Positions 8,898 through 22,793 of a stretch of 64,000 nucleotides of DNA are shown one piece after another. How positions within the stretch are numbered: the stretch's first letter is position 1; every line of letters starts with the position of its first letter. The DNA is from Nitrobacter winogradskyi Nb-255 (GTDB lineage: Bacteria > Pseudomonadota > Alphaproteobacteria > Rhizobiales > Xanthobacteraceae). The DNA is taken from positions 124,001-188,000 of the forward strand of contig NC_007406.1 in the NCBI RefSeq assembly GCF_000012725.1, written 5' to 3'. Position numbers and translations under genes: made by a program. Below the pieces are notes generated by a model, which made no database searches, was not told where the DNA came from, and was given only the letters and a program-made list of their open reading frames with translations.

Positions 8898-9008
8898 GTA
8901 TTTTGGAGCATCTTCCGCGAAGTGGATACCGGTCACGCGGTGCAGACTGCGAGTCGCTCCTGTTCTTCGCCGTGAGGGATGGCGCCGGCACACCTTTGCA
9001 ACCGAGCG

Positions 9009-11828
<2,820 letters not shown>

Positions 11829-11987
11829 TAACGGAACAAGTTGTTGGGTAGCCGTCCGGGCGGGTAACCCCGATGACGCCGCATACCGGGGTCACAACAA
11901 TCGGGACAGAATGCTTTAACTCCCTGCCTGGTTCCATTTATTTTTGCGGTGGGCGGTCTTTTCGAAAACGCTATAGAATGCCGCGGT

Positions 11988-12941
11988 ATGCGCGCAAAAT
12001 CCGCCTCCCCGAAATTCCACATCGAAACGCCCAGGATCCGCACTTTTTCCATTGCGGGCCACCAACTGGCTGCCCCGGCGGCCGCGCCCGGTCTTCATCT
12101 GGTCGCGACGCCGATCGGCCATCTCGGAGACATTACCTTGCGGGCGCTTGAAACCCTCGCAGGCGTCGATTTCATCGCTTGCGAAGACACCCGCATCACC
12201 CGCCGCCTTACCGAACGCTACGCGATCACAGGCCTGCTCAAGCCCTACCACGAGCATAATGCCGCGACCGCGCGGCCGAAGATTCTGGCGCAACTGGCGC
12301 AAGGCGCCTCCATCGCGCTGGTCTCCGACGCCGGCACGCCATTGATTTCCGATCCGGGCTTCAAGCTGGTTCGTGACGTGTGCGCCGCCGGCCATCAGGT
12401 GATCGCGCTTCCGGGGGCGTCTTCGGTGCTGGCGGCGCTGTCGGTCGCGGCGCTGCCGACGGACCGGTTCTTCTTCGAGGGGTTTCTGCCGGCGAAGGAG
12501 ACCGCGCGCCGCACCCGCCTTGCCGAACTCGCGACCATCGACGCCACCCTTGTGATGTTCGAATCCGGCAGCCGCATCCGCAGAGCCTTGCCCGATCTCG
12601 CGGCCGTCCTCGGAAATCGCGCCGCCGCTATCTGTCGCGAACTGACCAAGCTGCACCAGGATATCCACCGTGCGGGCCTCACGGAGCTTGCGGAGGTTGC
12701 CGCAACGTTGGAAACGCGGGGTGAATTCGTCCTGGTGGTCGGACCACCGGCGGAAGATTCAGGCGCGCTGTCCTCCGGCGATCTGGACGAACTGTTGCTG
12801 AGCCTGTTGAAGGAAGGCAGCGTCAAGGACAGTGTGGCTCGCGCGGTCGAAATCTCGGGCCACCCCCGACGTCAGGTCTACGCCCGTGCGCTTGAGCTCG
12901 CCGGACAGATAAGAGACATTGGCGACAATGGCTGCAAGTAA
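11988..12941 (+). CDS. rsmI: 16S rRNA (cytidine-1402-2'-O)-methyltransferase
   Basis: Methylates the 2'-O of C1402 in 16S rRNA using S-adenosylmethionine. The product has the SAM-dependent tetrapyrrole-methylase-like fold: [19 protein letters not shown], then [13 protein letters not shown], the YHEHN strand, [14 protein letters not shown] and the [12 protein letters not shown] segment, all diagnostic for RsmI. The start at 11988 leaves a 47-residue leader before the core, which is long; an ATG at 11949 is also in frame but overlaps a repeat tip. yraN overlaps the 3' end, as in many genomes. Confidence 0.95.
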   Translation: MRAKSASPKFHIETPRIRTFSIAGHQLAAPAAAPGLHLVATPIGHLGDITLRALETLAGVDFIACEDTRITRRLTERYAITGLLKPYHEHNAATARPKILAQLAQGASIALVSDAGTPLISDPGFKLVRDVCAAGHQVIALPGASSVLAALSVAALPTDRFFFEGFLPAKETARRTRLAELATIDATLVMFESGSRIRRALPDLAAVLGNRAAAICRELTKLHQDIHRAGLTELAEVAATLETRGEFVLVVGPPAEDSGALSSGDLDELLLSLLKEGSVKDSVARAVEISGHPRRQVYARALELAGQIRDIGDNGCK

Positions 12942-13335
12942 CGACCCTTCCCGAAACGACCCGGAGGCCGCAGCGCCCGTGCGCGTCGCGGCGTTTCACG
13001 CCGGTCTTTCAGCAGAAAGACGCGCCGCCGCCTATCTGATCGCCAAGGGCTACCGGATTCTGGCGCGCCGGTTTCGCACCCCCTATGGCGAGATCGATAT
13101 CGTGGCCCGTCGGCGACAGCTTCTCGCCTTCGTCGAAGTCAAGGCCCGCCGCAGTCTCGATGACGCCGCCTATGCGGTGACGCGGAAACAGCAGCAGAGG
13201 ATCATCAACGCGGCTCAGGCCTGGTTGATGGCGCACCCCGAACATGAGACCTTCGAGTTTCGCTTCGACGCCATGCTGATTGCACCGCGACGTCTGCCGC
13301 GCCATCTGTTAGGTGCATTCGACGCCAGCACATAG
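12928..13335 (+). CDS. YraN-family (UPF0102) nuclease-fold protein
   Basis: A small protein of the UPF0102 family with the restriction-endonuclease-like core [19 protein letters not shown], then GEIDIVARR and [10 protein letters not shown] (the Glu-Ile-Asp and Glu-Val-Lys metal-site pattern). The family is nearly universal and coupled to rsmI; its function is unproven, with Holliday-junction-resolvase-like activity often suggested. The ATG at 12928 overlaps the end of rsmI; TTG at 12919 is an alternative adding three residues. Confidence 0.9.
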   Translation: MAASNDPSRNDPEAAAPVRVAAFHAGLSAERRAAAYLIAKGYRILARRFRTPYGEIDIVARRRQLLAFVEVKARRSLDDAAYAVTRKQQQRIINAAQAWLMAHPEHETFEFRFDAMLIAPRRLPRHLLGAFDAST

Positions 13336-13377
13336 CCTCGGGCGCGCATAGACGGAATTCAACCGGACCAGCACACG

Positions 13378-14331
13378 ATGAAACTGAAAGTCGCCGTTCA
13401 GATGGATCCGATCGCGCGCATCAATATCCGCGGCGATTCGACCTTCGCGCTCTTGCTGGAGGCGCAGCGGCGCGGCCACGACGTCTCGTACTACACGCCG
13501 GACAAGTTATCGCTTCGCGGCAGGGATGTGGTCGCGCCGGTCCAGCCGCTGACTGTACGCGACCATCACGGCGATCATTTCACGCTTGGCGATGCCACGC
13601 GCGCGCCCCTGGAATCCTTCGACGTCGTGTTGCTGCGGCAGGACCCGCCGTTCGATCTCGCTTATATCACGACGACTCACCTGCTTGAGCGCATCCATCC
13701 GAAGACGCTGGTGGTCAACAATCCGGCGAGCGTCCGCAACGCACCGGAAAAGCTGTTCGTGATGGATTTCCCCGACCTGATGCCGCCGACATTGATCTCG
13801 CGCGATCTCGACGAGATCAATTCGTTTCGTGCCGAGCATGGCGCGGTGGTCATGAAGCCGCTGCATGGTCACGGCGGAGCCGCGGTCTTCCGCGTCATGC
13901 CGCAAGACATGAACTTCGGATCACTGTTCGACATGTTCTCGGTGACGTTTCGCGAATCCTGGGTGATCCAGCGCTTCCTGCCCGAGGTCAGTCGGGGCGA
14001 CAAGCGCATCATCCTCGTCGATGGCGAATTCGCCGGCGCCGTCAATCGCGTGCCCGCCGCTGACGATCTGCGCTCCAACATGGTGCGCGGCGGTGCCGCG
14101 CGGGCCACCGATCTCACCCCACGCGAGAGCGAGATCTGCGAGCGCATCGGACCGGCGCTGCGCGAGCGTGGGCTGCTGTTTGTCGGCATCGACGTCATCG
14201 ACGGCTTGCTCACCGAAATCAACGTCACCTCGCCGACCGGAATCCGGGCCATCGCCGCGTTGGGCGGTCCGGATGTCGCCGCGATCGTCTGGGACAGGAT
14301 CGAGGCGAAGCGCTCACAGGCTCCCGGCTGA
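13378..14331 (+). CDS. gshB: glutathione synthetase
   Basis: Joins gamma-glutamylcysteine and glycine with ATP to make glutathione. The 317-residue product has the family N-terminus ([22 protein letters not shown]), the [10 protein letters not shown] strand, the [13 protein letters not shown] block, the ATP-grasp segments [15 protein letters not shown] and [12 protein letters not shown], and the C-terminal [17 protein letters not shown] metal site. It is 42 bases downstream of yraN on the same strand, the usual rsmI-yraN-gshB order. Confidence 0.96.
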   Translation: MKLKVAVQMDPIARINIRGDSTFALLLEAQRRGHDVSYYTPDKLSLRGRDVVAPVQPLTVRDHHGDHFTLGDATRAPLESFDVVLLRQDPPFDLAYITTTHLLERIHPKTLVVNNPASVRNAPEKLFVMDFPDLMPPTLISRDLDEINSFRAEHGAVVMKPLHGHGGAAVFRVMPQDMNFGSLFDMFSVTFRESWVIQRFLPEVSRGDKRIILVDGEFAGAVNRVPAADDLRSNMVRGGAARATDLTPRESEICERIGPALRERGLLFVGIDVIDGLLTEINVTSPTGIRAIAALGGPDVAAIVWDRIEAKRSQAPG

Positions 14332-14413
14332 AGAACTTCAACTTGCGTTCTCTTAATGTTCTTGTGCATCGGAGAGTTGTGAGCTAGCTTCGGCCCGGTA
14401 AAAGGGGGCGGTC

Positions 14414-15952
14414 ATGGTGCAGCGGGTATCTACCGTCGCGTTCGAGGGTATCGAAGCGCGCGCTGTCGACGTGCAGGTGCAGGTCGCTCCCGGCCTGCCC
14501 GCCTTCAACATAGTGGGATTGCCGGACAAAGCCGTGTCCGAGGCTCGCGAGCGGGTACGAGCGGCGCTGATCGCTTCGGGTCTTGCGCTGCCGGCGAGAC
14601 GAATCACCGTCAATCTGGCGCCGGCGGATCTGCCCAAGGAAGGCAGTCATTACGATCTTCCGATCGCACTCGGCCTGATGGCGGCGATCGGGGCTATCCC
14701 CTCGGACGCATTGGCGGGGTTCACCGTGCTGGGAGAACTCGGCCTCGACGGCTCGATCGCTGCCGTGGCCGGGGTTCTTCCCGCCGCGATCGGCGCGAAC
14801 GCGCGCGAGGATGGACTGATTTGCCCCTCGGCCTGCGGCGCGGAAGCAGCCTGGGCGAGCCCCGACATCCAGATCATCGCCGCCAGTTCGCTCATTCAGA
14901 TCGCAAATCATTTCAAGGGAACTCAGGTTCTGTCCCGGCCGCAGCCCCGGATCCGTGAAACCCAGGGCAGCGCTCTCGACCTTCGCGACATCAAAGGGCA
15001 GGAGAGCGCCAAGCGCGCGCTCGAGATCGCAGCCGCCGGCGGACACCACCTGCTGATGGTCGGATCTCCCGGCAGCGGCAAATCAATGCTCGCGGCGCGC
15101 CTGCCTTCAATTCTCCCGCCGCTGTCGCCGGCCGAACTGCTAGAACTGTCGATGATCGCGTCCGTGGCCGGTGAAATCGACGGCGGTGCGCTCACCTCGC
15201 AGCGGCCGTTTCGCGCCCCGCATCATTCCGCCAGCATGGCCGCGCTGACGGGCGGCGGCACCCGCGCCAGACCCGGTGAAATCTCGCTGGCGCATAACGG
15301 CGTGCTGTTTCTCGACGAATTGCCGGAATTCGATCCGCGCGTGCTGGATTCGCTCCGGCAGCCGCTTGAAAACGGCGAGATCGCCGTGTCCCGCGCCAAT
15401 CATCGCGTGACCTACCCCGCGCGCTTCATGCTGGTGGCGGCGATGAATCCATGCCGCTGCGGCCACGCCTTTGAGCCCGGCTACGCCTGCAAGCGTGGTC
15501 GCATCGATCGTTGCACCGCGGACTATCAAATGCGCATCTCCGGACCTCTCCTGGACCGGATCGATCTGCGCATCGAAGTGCCGGCCGTGACCGCCTCCGA
15601 TCTCATCCTGCCGCCTTCGTCGGAAGGCTCGGCCGAAGTCGGCGCTCGTGTCGCCGCGGCACGCGACATTCAGACGGAGCGCTATGCCGCGCTTGGATTG
15701 TCGAATGTCCGGACCAACGCCGAAGCTCCGGCGGCCGCACTTGAAGCCATCGCGCAGCCGGATGCACAGGGGCTGAAGCTGCTCCACGACGCCGCGGAAA
15801 GTATGCGGTTGTCGGCGCGCGGCTATCACCGGGTGCTGCGGGTCGCCCGCACGCTCGCGGATCTCGACGGCGCTGACAGGATCGGCCGGCTGTACCTCGC
15901 CGAAGCCCTGTCCTATCGCGCGCTCGCCGACGACATCAAACGCGCCGCCTGA
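14414..15952 (+). CDS. YifB/ComM-family Mg-chelatase-like AAA+ ATPase
   Basis: A 512-residue AAA+ protein. The N-terminal ChlI-like domain has ARAVDVQVQVAPGLPAFNIVG and LPADLPKEGSHYDLPIA-like sequence. The ATPase domain has Walker A VGSPGSGKSMLAARL, Walker B GVLFLDELPEF, the RAPHHSASMAALTGGG segment and a Mg-chelatase C-terminal part with four cysteines (NPCRCGHAF and GYACKRGRIDRCT). ComM of this family is a helicase that drives branch migration during natural transformation. Whether this organism is competent is not shown here. Confidence 0.93.
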   Translation: MVQRVSTVAFEGIEARAVDVQVQVAPGLPAFNIVGLPDKAVSEARERVRAALIASGLALPARRITVNLAPADLPKEGSHYDLPIALGLMAAIGAIPSDALAGFTVLGELGLDGSIAAVAGVLPAAIGANAREDGLICPSACGAEAAWASPDIQIIAASSLIQIANHFKGTQVLSRPQPRIRETQGSALDLRDIKGQESAKRALEIAAAGGHHLLMVGSPGSGKSMLAARLPSILPPLSPAELLELSMIASVAGEIDGGALTSQRPFRAPHHSASMAALTGGGTRARPGEISLAHNGVLFLDELPEFDPRVLDSLRQPLENGEIAVSRANHRVTYPARFMLVAAMNPCRCGHAFEPGYACKRGRIDRCTADYQMRISGPLLDRIDLRIEVPAVTASDLILPPSSEGSAEVGARVAAARDIQTERYAALGLSNVRTNAEAPAAALEAIAQPDAQGLKLLHDAAESMRLSARGYHRVLRVARTLADLDGADRIGRLYLAEALSYRALADDIKRAA

Positions 15953-16138
15953 CATCGTGGCGTTGATGTTTCAGTAACGCCTCGTTTACCTTGTTCGCAT
16001 CGGATCGTTTTCCGGCCCCAACCCTCAAGCACTTCGCAACGTCATGCCTTCATGCTTGAGGGGGTGCATCCACCGCGCGCGCCTTCGTCGGCGGCAACCC
16101 GCCTCCGACGGACGCTGCAAGGATGTGCGGGGAGATCG

Positions 16139-18403
16139 ATGACCGCGCGATTATTCTGGACGAAGGCACGCCTGCGCGCGCGCAGGCTGATCCGGCGGCA
16201 TCCCCGTCTCAACGTCGCCTTTCGCACCTTCATGGCCTTCTCAATCGCGTTCGGCGGCGCCTATGGCTTCATCGCCGGAAGCCTGAGCGCCGACTACGAT
16301 CCTCATGCGTTCGCAATCGGCATCAGCTTCCTGTTCGCGCTCGCCTGTGTCGCGCTGGCTATCCTGAGCATGCGCTTGCGCCGAATGCGCAAGAAGATGC
16401 ACAAGATTGCTCTCCATAATGAAGCGCTCGTTGACCGCAACTGGGAGCTGAAGGAAGCGGAAGAGCGCGCGCGCCACCTTTTCGAGTCACAGAGCGATCT
16501 GATCGTGCTGCGCGACGGAGGCGGCGTCATCACCTCGGTGAACGAGGCCTATTGCATCCTGGCCCAGCGATCGCGAACGGAGCTGCTTGGCAGCCGGTTC
16601 GCGCTTCCCGTTCTCGAGCAAGGCGAGAGCGCGATCGAATCGAACGGCACGCGCGTTTACGACCAGCGTGTCGAAACCGCACGGGGTCCGCGCTGGATCG
16701 CATGGCGCGAAGCCTTGATGCGGATCGACGCCGACCATCCGGCGGAACTGCAATGCGTCGGTCGCGACGTTACCGATCGAACCGACTCCGAGCGCGCGCT
16801 CGCCGAAGCACGGGATCGCGCGAATGAAGCCAGCCAGGCCAAATCGCGCTTCCTCGCGATGACGTCGCACGAGTTTCGCACCCCGCTCAACGGCATCATC
16901 GGCATGAGCGGGTTGCTGCTCGAAACCTTGCTCACGCCCGAACAAACGACCTATGTCAAGGCGGTGAAGGCATCCGGCGACGCATTGTTATCGTTGATCG
17001 AGGACCTGCTCGACTATTCCAGGATCGAGGCCGGAAAGGTCGAGCTCGAATGCCGGCCCTTTGTTCTGTCCGACCTGATCGAGGACATAACCGAACTGCT
17101 GGCGCCGCGCGCGCAGGCCAGACAGCTTGAAATCGCCTCCTATGTCGATGAAACGCTGCCAGCCGAGGTAATCGGAGACGCCGCGCGCTTGCGGCAGGTG
17201 CTGCTCAATCTTGCAGGCAACGCCATCAAGTTTACCTCGTCGGGCGGCGTTGCGCTGATCGTCGTTCCCGGCATCCGGCCGGGCGACATCCGCTTCATGG
17301 TCCGTGACACGGGAATCGGCATTGCACCGGATGCGCAAGCCCGGATTTTCCGTGAATTCGAGCAGGCCGACGATCAGATCATTCGGAGCTACGGCGGATC
17401 TGGACTGGGGCTGAGCATCAGCGATCGCATCGTCAAACGGATGGGTGGGCGAATCACGCTGCAGAGCAAGCCGGACTCCGGTTCGACATTCGAGGTTTTG
17501 GTCCCTCTTCCCGCTCAAGATCGCGCGCCGGAGCGAAAGCGCTTTACCGCGCCGGATCTGACAGGACAGCCGGTCATGCTCGTGGCACCCCAGGCCATCG
17601 AGACATCGCTGCTCGCCCGGCGGCTGGAGCGATGGGGGGCGGAGATCTGCACGGCATCGGACCTGACGGTGGCTCGTGCTCTGCTTCCGGAGCGCGCGTG
17701 GCACGCCGTTGTTGTCGATCATGCGATGGGCGGCGGTGCGATCTGGCGATTCGGTCAGGCTGCCCGCCAGCATACCGAGCGGCGGATTATCATGGTCACG
17801 CCATCGACAAGGCACGACCTTCAGGTTGCCGGTGCGGCCGCGTTCACGGGCTATCTTGTCAAGCCGTTGCGAACCGCGTCGATCGCCGCGCGATTGTCCG
17901 CGCCGGCCGACGACCCGACCTCGCTTCGCACCGCCGGCGGCCAGCCTGATTGCGGCAGGCCAGAGACATCCAGGACACCGGCCTCCACTTCCGGGCCAAG
18001 CCTTTCTATTCTCATCGCCGAGGACAACGAGATCAACGCGCTATTGACGCGCTCGCTCCTGACCCGTCTCGGACATGCCGTGACCGTCGCCACCAACGGA
18101 GAGGAGGCGCTGAAATCGTGGGACGCGGCGCTTGCCGCAGGCGCGCCCTACGATCTCGTTCTGATGGACGTCCAGATGCCGCATCTCGACGGCATCGAGG
18201 CCACCAGGAAAATTCGCGAACGGGAATCCGTCCGGTCCGGCCGCCGCACGACCATCCTGGCGCTGACCGCCAACGCGCTGATCGACGATCGTCACGCGTG
18301 TTTCGAGGCCGGCATGGATGGCTTTCTCGTCAAGCCGCTCGATCGCGAGAGACTGGCCGACGCGCTTGCGGGATTGACGGCCGCCCGTCATGTCCCGGCC
18401 TGA
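16139..18403 (+). CDS. membrane-bound hybrid histidine kinase with two receiver domains
   Basis: A 754-residue hybrid kinase. Two membrane helices (about 26-49 and 57-79) have almost no periplasmic loop between them, then a short coiled linker, one PAS domain (about 112-218), a HisKA domain with His244 in [15 protein letters not shown], and an ATPase domain with NLAGNAIKF and DTGIGIAP. The first receiver (about 460-600) keeps the acceptor Asp in VVVDHAMG and Lys in YLVKPLR but lacks the acidic pair (MLVAPQA instead), so it may not be phosphorylated. The second is complete, with AEDN and Asp677 in [13 protein letters not shown]. The ATG at 16139 is chosen for the adjacent GGGGAG. Confidence 0.92.
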   Translation: MTARLFWTKARLRARRLIRRHPRLNVAFRTFMAFSIAFGGAYGFIAGSLSADYDPHAFAIGISFLFALACVALAILSMRLRRMRKKMHKIALHNEALVDRNWELKEAEERARHLFESQSDLIVLRDGGGVITSVNEAYCILAQRSRTELLGSRFALPVLEQGESAIESNGTRVYDQRVETARGPRWIAWREALMRIDADHPAELQCVGRDVTDRTDSERALAEARDRANEASQAKSRFLAMTSHEFRTPLNGIIGMSGLLLETLLTPEQTTYVKAVKASGDALLSLIEDLLDYSRIEAGKVELECRPFVLSDLIEDITELLAPRAQARQLEIASYVDETLPAEVIGDAARLRQVLLNLAGNAIKFTSSGGVALIVVPGIRPGDIRFMVRDTGIGIAPDAQARIFREFEQADDQIIRSYGGSGLGLSISDRIVKRMGGRITLQSKPDSGSTFEVLVPLPAQDRAPERKRFTAPDLTGQPVMLVAPQAIETSLLARRLERWGAEICTASDLTVARALLPERAWHAVVVDHAMGGGAIWRFGQAARQHTERRIIMVTPSTRHDLQVAGAAAFTGYLVKPLRTASIAARLSAPADDPTSLRTAGGQPDCGRPETSRTPASTSGPSLSILIAEDNEINALLTRSLLTRLGHAVTVATNGEEALKSWDAALAAGAPYDLVLMDVQMPHLDGIEATRKIRERESVRSGRRTTILALTANALIDDRHACFEAGMDGFLVKPLDRERLADALAGLTAARHVPA

Positions 18404-18412
18404 GGTACTGTA

Positions 18413-18494
18413 GCGTCTTCGAGCGAAGCGAAATCCGGTTCGCGTGAAGAAACCGCTCACGCAGGGTATTCCATTTCCGGGATCATGCTCTAAA
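18413..18494 (+). repeat. composite of repeat family B and a half copy of family A
   Basis: AGCGTCTTCGAGCGAAGCG and GGTTCGCGTGAAGAAA (family B) run straight into CCATTTCCGGGATCATGCTC (half of family A), ending at the coaA stop. A recombinant between the two families lies between convergent genes. Confidence 0.65.
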
Positions 18495-19446
18495 GCCGCC
18501 TCAACGCGACCCGCTCGACGACATGGTCGGCCCCCTTCTTGAGGATCAGGTTCGCGCGTGGCCGGGTCGGCAGAATGTTGTCCTCCAGGTTGGCGCGGTT
18601 GGTGCGCTCCCAGATGGCAATCGCCGTCGCGATCGCCTCGTCGTCCGACAGCAGCGCGTAACGGTTAAAATAGGAGCGCGGATCCTGAAAGGCGGAATCC
18701 CGCAAAGCGAGGAAGCGGGTCACATACCAGTCGCGCAGCACCGGCTCTTCGGCGTCGAGATAGACGGAGAAGTCGAAGAAGTCGGAGACGACCGGAATGG
18801 CCCTGCCGTCGCGCGGCAACGGCCCGGTTTGCAGAACGTTGACGCCTTCGACGATCAGAATGTCGGGGTGACTGACTTCGATCCAGCTATCGGGGACGAT
18901 GTCGTAAGTCAGATGCGAGTATACCGGCGCGCGAACGGGCGCGCGGCCAGCCTTGATGTCACTGAGAAACGAAAGCAGCATCGGCAGGTCATAGCTTTCC
19001 GGGAAGCCTTTCTTCTGCATCAAGCCGCGTCGCTCGAGCACCGCGTTCGGCAACAGAAACCCGTCAGTCGTCACGAGCTCGACCTTGGGGCGCGGCGACC
19101 ATCGTGCGAGCAGCGCCTGCAGCACCCGCGCCGTGGTCGATTTTCCAACCGCAACCGACCCCGCCACGCCGATGATATACGGCACCTTCCGATCATGGAT
19201 GCCGAGAAACTGACGCTGAGCAACAAAGAGACGCTGCATCGCAGCCACATAGATCGACAGCAGCCTGGACAACGGCAGATAGATTTCCTCTACCTCCACG
19301 AGATCGAGCCGATCATGCATCGAGCGCAACGCCGCGATTTCATTCGCGGCCAGCGTCATCGGCATATCGTGGCGAAGCTTGGCCCATTCGGCGCGGGGGA
19401 AGACCCGATACGGATTATATTGTTGCTGGTCTGCCCGCGAATCCAT
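18490..19446 (-). CDS. coaA: pantothenate kinase, type I
   Basis: First step of coenzyme A synthesis, phosphorylating pantothenate. The 318-residue product begins with the family's [15 protein letters not shown] segment, has Walker [18 protein letters not shown] near residue 100, [11 protein letters not shown] with the catalytic Asp, KGFPESYD, the YSHLTYDIV strand, and [10 protein letters not shown]. Length and motifs match bacterial CoaA. It lies at the 3' end of the reverse-strand his cluster but is separated from hisE by 218 bases containing repeats, so it probably has its own promoter. Confidence 0.96.
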
Positions 19447-19466
19447 GACGCTTGCCCTTTGGGCTA

Positions 19467-19515
19467 GAGCATGATCCCGAAAAGTGGTGACCGGTTTTCG
19501 GATAAGATCATGCTC
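19467..19515 (+). repeat. interspersed palindromic repeat, family A
   Basis: Near-consensus 49-bp copy with ends GAGCATGATC and GATCATGCTC and centre GTGGTGACCGGTTTTCGG. It lies in the hisE-coaA gap next to a family B copy. Confidence 0.85.
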
Positions 19516-19540
19516 AATCGAAAGATAGGACCAGAGTCTG

Positions 19541-19668
19541 CTTCAACGCGGTTAAATCAGACTCTGGAGCCTTTCCGCTTGTGATAAAATCAGAAGCGGG
19601 CTCTATGATTTTGTTCTGTCGCGTTTTCTTCACGCGAACCGGTGTCCACTTCGCTTGAAACGCTCTAG
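19541..19668 (-). repeat. interspersed palindromic repeat, family B
   Basis: Contains GATAAAATCAGAAGCGGGC, CGCGTTTTCTTCACGCGAA and CCACTTCGCTTGAAACGCT, ending at the hisE stop codon. With the family A copy it fills the hisE-coaA gap. Confidence 0.8.
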
Positions 19669-19988
19669 TCGCGATTGCGCGCGGCCTTTTCCTCGAGTCC
19701 CGATATCGCCGTGCGCTGCGCCAAAACAGCTTCCACATCCTGCAGCGTCACACCGCTGGCCTTCAACAGCACAAGAAAATGAAACATGAGATCGGCGCCT
19801 TCGGCGATCAGGTGATGCCGGTCTTTCTCGACCGCTGCGATGATCGTCTCGACCGCTTCCTCGCCGAGCTTCCTCGCGCAATGTGCCGGGCCCTTGTCGA
19901 GCAGCTTTCGCGTATAGGACGCATCGCCCCCCGATGCAGCCCTGGCGTCAATGATGGCGGCAAGATCATGGATCGTGAAACGCTGCAT
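19665..19988 (-). CDS. hisE: phosphoribosyl-ATP diphosphatase
   Basis: Second step of histidine synthesis, hydrolysing phosphoribosyl-ATP to phosphoribosyl-AMP. The 107-residue product has the MazG-like core KLLDKGPAHCARKLGEEAVETIIAA (Glu-Glu-x-x-Glu metal site) and LIAEGADLMFHFLVLL (Glu and Asp). It is a stand-alone HisE; no hisI is in this window. The ATG at 19988 gives the normal short N-terminus; nine extra residues are possible upstream. It is downstream of hisF in the his run. Confidence 0.94.
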   Translation of the reverse strand: MQRFTIHDLAAIIDARAASGGDASYTRKLLDKGPAHCARKLGEEAVETIIAAVEKDRHHLIAEGADLMFHFLVLLKASGVTLQDVEAVLAQRTAISGLEEKAARNRD

Positions 19989-20066
19989 AATCCGTCTACT
20001 CGTCCGCTCGCGCATCGAGGCGCGCGATCATTATTGAATACCTGGCGCTTCCGTAATCCGGAGTTG

Positions 20067-20843
20067 TCAGGGGTCGAGCCGCATGGCCAGTCCGGCGCGA
20101 ACCATATGCTCCTTGGCTTGGCGAATGGTAAACTCCCCGAAATGAAAGATCGATGCCGCCAGCACCGCGGTGGCATGGCCTTCGCGGATTCCATCGACCA
20201 GGTGATCGAGGTTACCGACGCCTCCGGAGGCGATCACGGGCACCGGAACGCTGTCGGCCACCCGCCGCGTCAACGGCAGATCGAAGCCCTGGCGCGTGCC
20301 GTCGCGATCCATCGAGGTCAGCAGGATTTCGCCCGCGCCGAGCGACGCCACTTCCTGCGCATACTCGATCGCATCGATGCCGGTGGATCTGCGTCCGCCA
20401 TGTGTGAAGATTTCCCAGCGGTCCGTCCCACCGGTTCTTGAGACCCGTTTGGCGTCGATGGCGACCACGATGCACTGGTCGCCGAACTTCTCCGAGGCCT
20501 CCTTGACGAATTCGCGCCGGCTCACCGCCGCGCTGTTGATCGAGACCTTGTCCGCGCCGGAGCGCAGCAAGGTGCGGATATCCTCGATGGTGCGGACGCC
20601 GCCGCCGACGGTCACCGGCATGAAGCAGGCTTCCGCGGTGCGCCGGACCACATCCAGCATGATGCCGCGATTCTCGTGCGTCGCGGTAATGTCGAGAAAG
20701 GTAAGTTCGTCCGCGCCGGCGGCATCGTATGCGATCGCCGCTTCCACGGGATCGCCGGCATCACGCAGGTCCACGAAGTTGACGCCCTTGACGACCCGTC
20801 CATCCTTGACGTCAAGGCAGGGGATGACACGGACCTTGAACAT
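20067..20843 (-). CDS. hisF: imidazole glycerol phosphate synthase, cyclase subunit
   Basis: With HisH, converts PRFAR to imidazole glycerol phosphate and AICAR. The 258-residue TIM barrel has catalytic Asp in [17 protein letters not shown] (residue 11) and the second catalytic Asp in [15 protein letters not shown] (about residue 130), plus phosphate-binding [13 protein letters not shown] and [12 protein letters not shown]. Length is standard. It lies 15 bases downstream of hisA. Confidence 0.97.
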   Translation of the reverse strand: MFKVRVIPCLDVKDGRVVKGVNFVDLRDAGDPVEAAIAYDAAGADELTFLDITATHENRGIMLDVVRRTAEACFMPVTVGGGVRTIEDIRTLLRSGADKVSINSAAVSRREFVKEASEKFGDQCIVVAIDAKRVSRTGGTDRWEIFTHGGRRSTGIDAIEYAQEVASLGAGEILLTSMDRDGTRQGFDLPLTRRVADSVPVPVIASGGVGNLDHLVDGIREGHATAVLAASIFHFGEFTIRQAKEHMVRAGLAMRLDP

Positions 20844-20858
20844 CGCCGCTTGATCCCC

Positions 20859-21608
20859 TCAGGCCGCCGCGCGCGCGGCGTGGATCAGCTTCAGCGCCTC
20901 GACCGGATCGAGCCGGCCGTCATAAAGCGCGCGTCCGGAAATGGCGCCCGCAAGCTTCTTCGCGCGCGGTTCGAGCAGCGCCTTCACGTCCGCGATGGAG
21001 GCGAAACCGCCGGAGGCGATCACCGGAATCGAGATGCTGTCGGCGAGCGCGATCGTGGCGTCGAGGTTCAGACCCTTCAGCAAGCCGTCCCTGGCGATGT
21101 CGGTGAAGATGATCGCCGCGATGCCGGCGTCCTCGAATCGCCGCGCGATGTCGAGCGCGGTTACCTCCGAGGTCTCTGCCCAGCCCTCGACCGCGACCTT
21201 GCCGTCCCTCGCATCGAGGCCGACCGCAACGCGTCCCGGAAACGCCTTGGCGGCTTCCCTGACCAGAACCGGATCGCGCACCGCGGCCGTGCCGATGATG
21301 ACGCGCGCGACGCCCTTGCCGAGCCAGGCTTCGACCGTTTTCAGGTCCCGGATGCCGCCGCCCAGTTGCATCGGCAGCGCGACGTTCCGCAGAACGCGCT
21401 CCACCGCATCCGCGTTGACAGGCTTGCCCGCGAACGCGCCGTCGAGATCGACGACATGGAGATACTCGAAACCTTGCGCGGCGAATGCGCGCGCCTGCTC
21501 AACGGGATCGAGATTGAACACGGTCGCGCGCGCCATGTCGCCCTGCTCGAGGCGAACGCACTGACCGCTCTTAAGATCGATGGCGGGGAAAAGGATCACG
21601 GTTTCCAT
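20859..21608 (-). CDS. hisA: ProFAR isomerase
   Basis: Isomerises the aminoaldose ProFAR to the ketose PRFAR. The 249-residue TIM barrel has [14 protein letters not shown] with catalytic Asp, [12 protein letters not shown], the [13 protein letters not shown] loop with the second catalytic Asp, and [11 protein letters not shown]. The ATG at 21606-21608 overlaps the last 13 bases of hisH, consistent with coupled translation. The frame stays open further upstream inside hisH, but only this start gives a normal HisA. Confidence 0.97.
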
Positions 21609-22246
21609 CTCAGGAAATTGGCGATCAGAGCCAGTCCGAACCGTTGGCTCTTTTCGGGATGGAACTGTGTGCCGATCGCGGTGTCCTTGCCGACGATCGC
21701 CGTCACCGGACCACCATAGTCGGCGCGCGCGAGCACGTCGGTCTCGTTGGCGGCGTTCAGGTGATAGGAGTGCACGAAATAGGCGTGGCGGCCTTTGGGT
21801 CCCAATGGGAGGCCTTCGAGGACCGGATGCTCTCGCGCCGGATCGAGCGTATTCCAGCCCATATGCGGAATCTTCAGGCTTTCGTCGCGCGGGGAAATCC
21901 TTTCGACGTCGCCCGCGATCCAGCCGAGGCCGTCCGTTGTGACGTGCTCCTTGCCCCGCGTCGCCATCAGCTGCATCCCGACGCAGATTCCCAGGAACGG
22001 GCGCGCTTTGTCGCGCACCACCTCCGTCAGCGCCTGGACCATGCCGTCGAGCGCATCGAGGCCGCGGCGGCAATCGGCGAAAGCGCCCACACCGGGCAGC
22101 ACCACGCGATCGGCCCGGAACACCACGTCAGGGTCGCGCGTCACCACGATCCTTTGCAGACCTTCCATGCCGCGCGCCGCGCACTCAAGCGCCTTGGCGG
22201 CCGAATGGAGATTACCCGACCCATAGTCGATGATTGCAGCCGTCAC
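21596..22246 (-). CDS. hisH: imidazole glycerol phosphate synthase, glutaminase subunit
   Basis: Class I glutamine amidotransferase supplying ammonia to HisF. The 216-residue product has DYGSGNLHS near the N-terminus, the oxyanion strand PGVGAF, nucleophile Cys88 in LGICVGMQ, and His196/Glu198 in TQFHPEKS. The start is GTG at 22244-22246, overlapping the stop of the DUF2628 gene as GTGA; no ATG is available at the right place. This overlap ties it to the preceding gene. Confidence 0.96.
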
Positions 22247-22767
22247 CGCCGAAATCCGGGTTGCGGGAACAGGCCGACGATGTCGCCGCGCGGTAGCGAC
22301 GGCGGAAGGGATGTGTCCGGACCGCCTCGCGTCGGCGGCGGTGCGCCGCGATCGATCGCCAACGGATCGTAGTCCGCGCTCCGCATCGCTTGCCAGCGGT
22401 CGAAGAAGCGCCGCTCGGCGGCCTCCTGATCGTCCGCGACGACGACGTCCAGCGGACGCCACTTGCGCCGCGACAGCGTCCAGCGCCGCAGGCTCGCCGC
22501 TTCCAGCCCCATCAGCACGGCGACGACCGCCATCGCCGCAACGCGTGTCCCCGCGCCGACGCGCAGCAGCGTCATCACCACTTCCATCGCGATCGACAGG
22601 ACCAGATAGCCCGCGAGAACCAGCCATAGCCGCCGGTAAAGCAGCCATATCGGACCGAGCACAAACGCTCCGAACGAGAAGCCATCGCGAACGAATACGA
22701 AGTTATCCGTGGCGCCGCGCCCGTCTGGCCCGTCGGCCGGTGGCGCATGGACTGTGTAGACCGACAT
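22243..22767 (-). CDS. DUF2628 family membrane protein inside the his operon
   Basis: A 174-residue protein. After a short N-terminal segment (MSVYTVHAP) it has the [24 protein letters not shown] motif in two parts, characteristic of DUF2628, followed by two hydrophobic helices (about 46-68 and 76-93) and a charged cytoplasmic tail ending in [14 protein letters not shown]. The family is uncharacterised. Its stop overlaps the hisH start (GTGA), and it lies between hisB and hisH, an arrangement I associate with this bacterial family; a direct role in histidine synthesis is not implied. Confidence 0.8.
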
Positions 22768-22793
22768 TGCACTCTCCGCCGACAACAGCACGG

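Noticed and set aside
7536..8993. 485-codon reading of the mmcB-like gene
   Set aside because: The upstream two thirds is antisense to the metallo-hydrolase gene; only the last 163 codons are MmcB-like.
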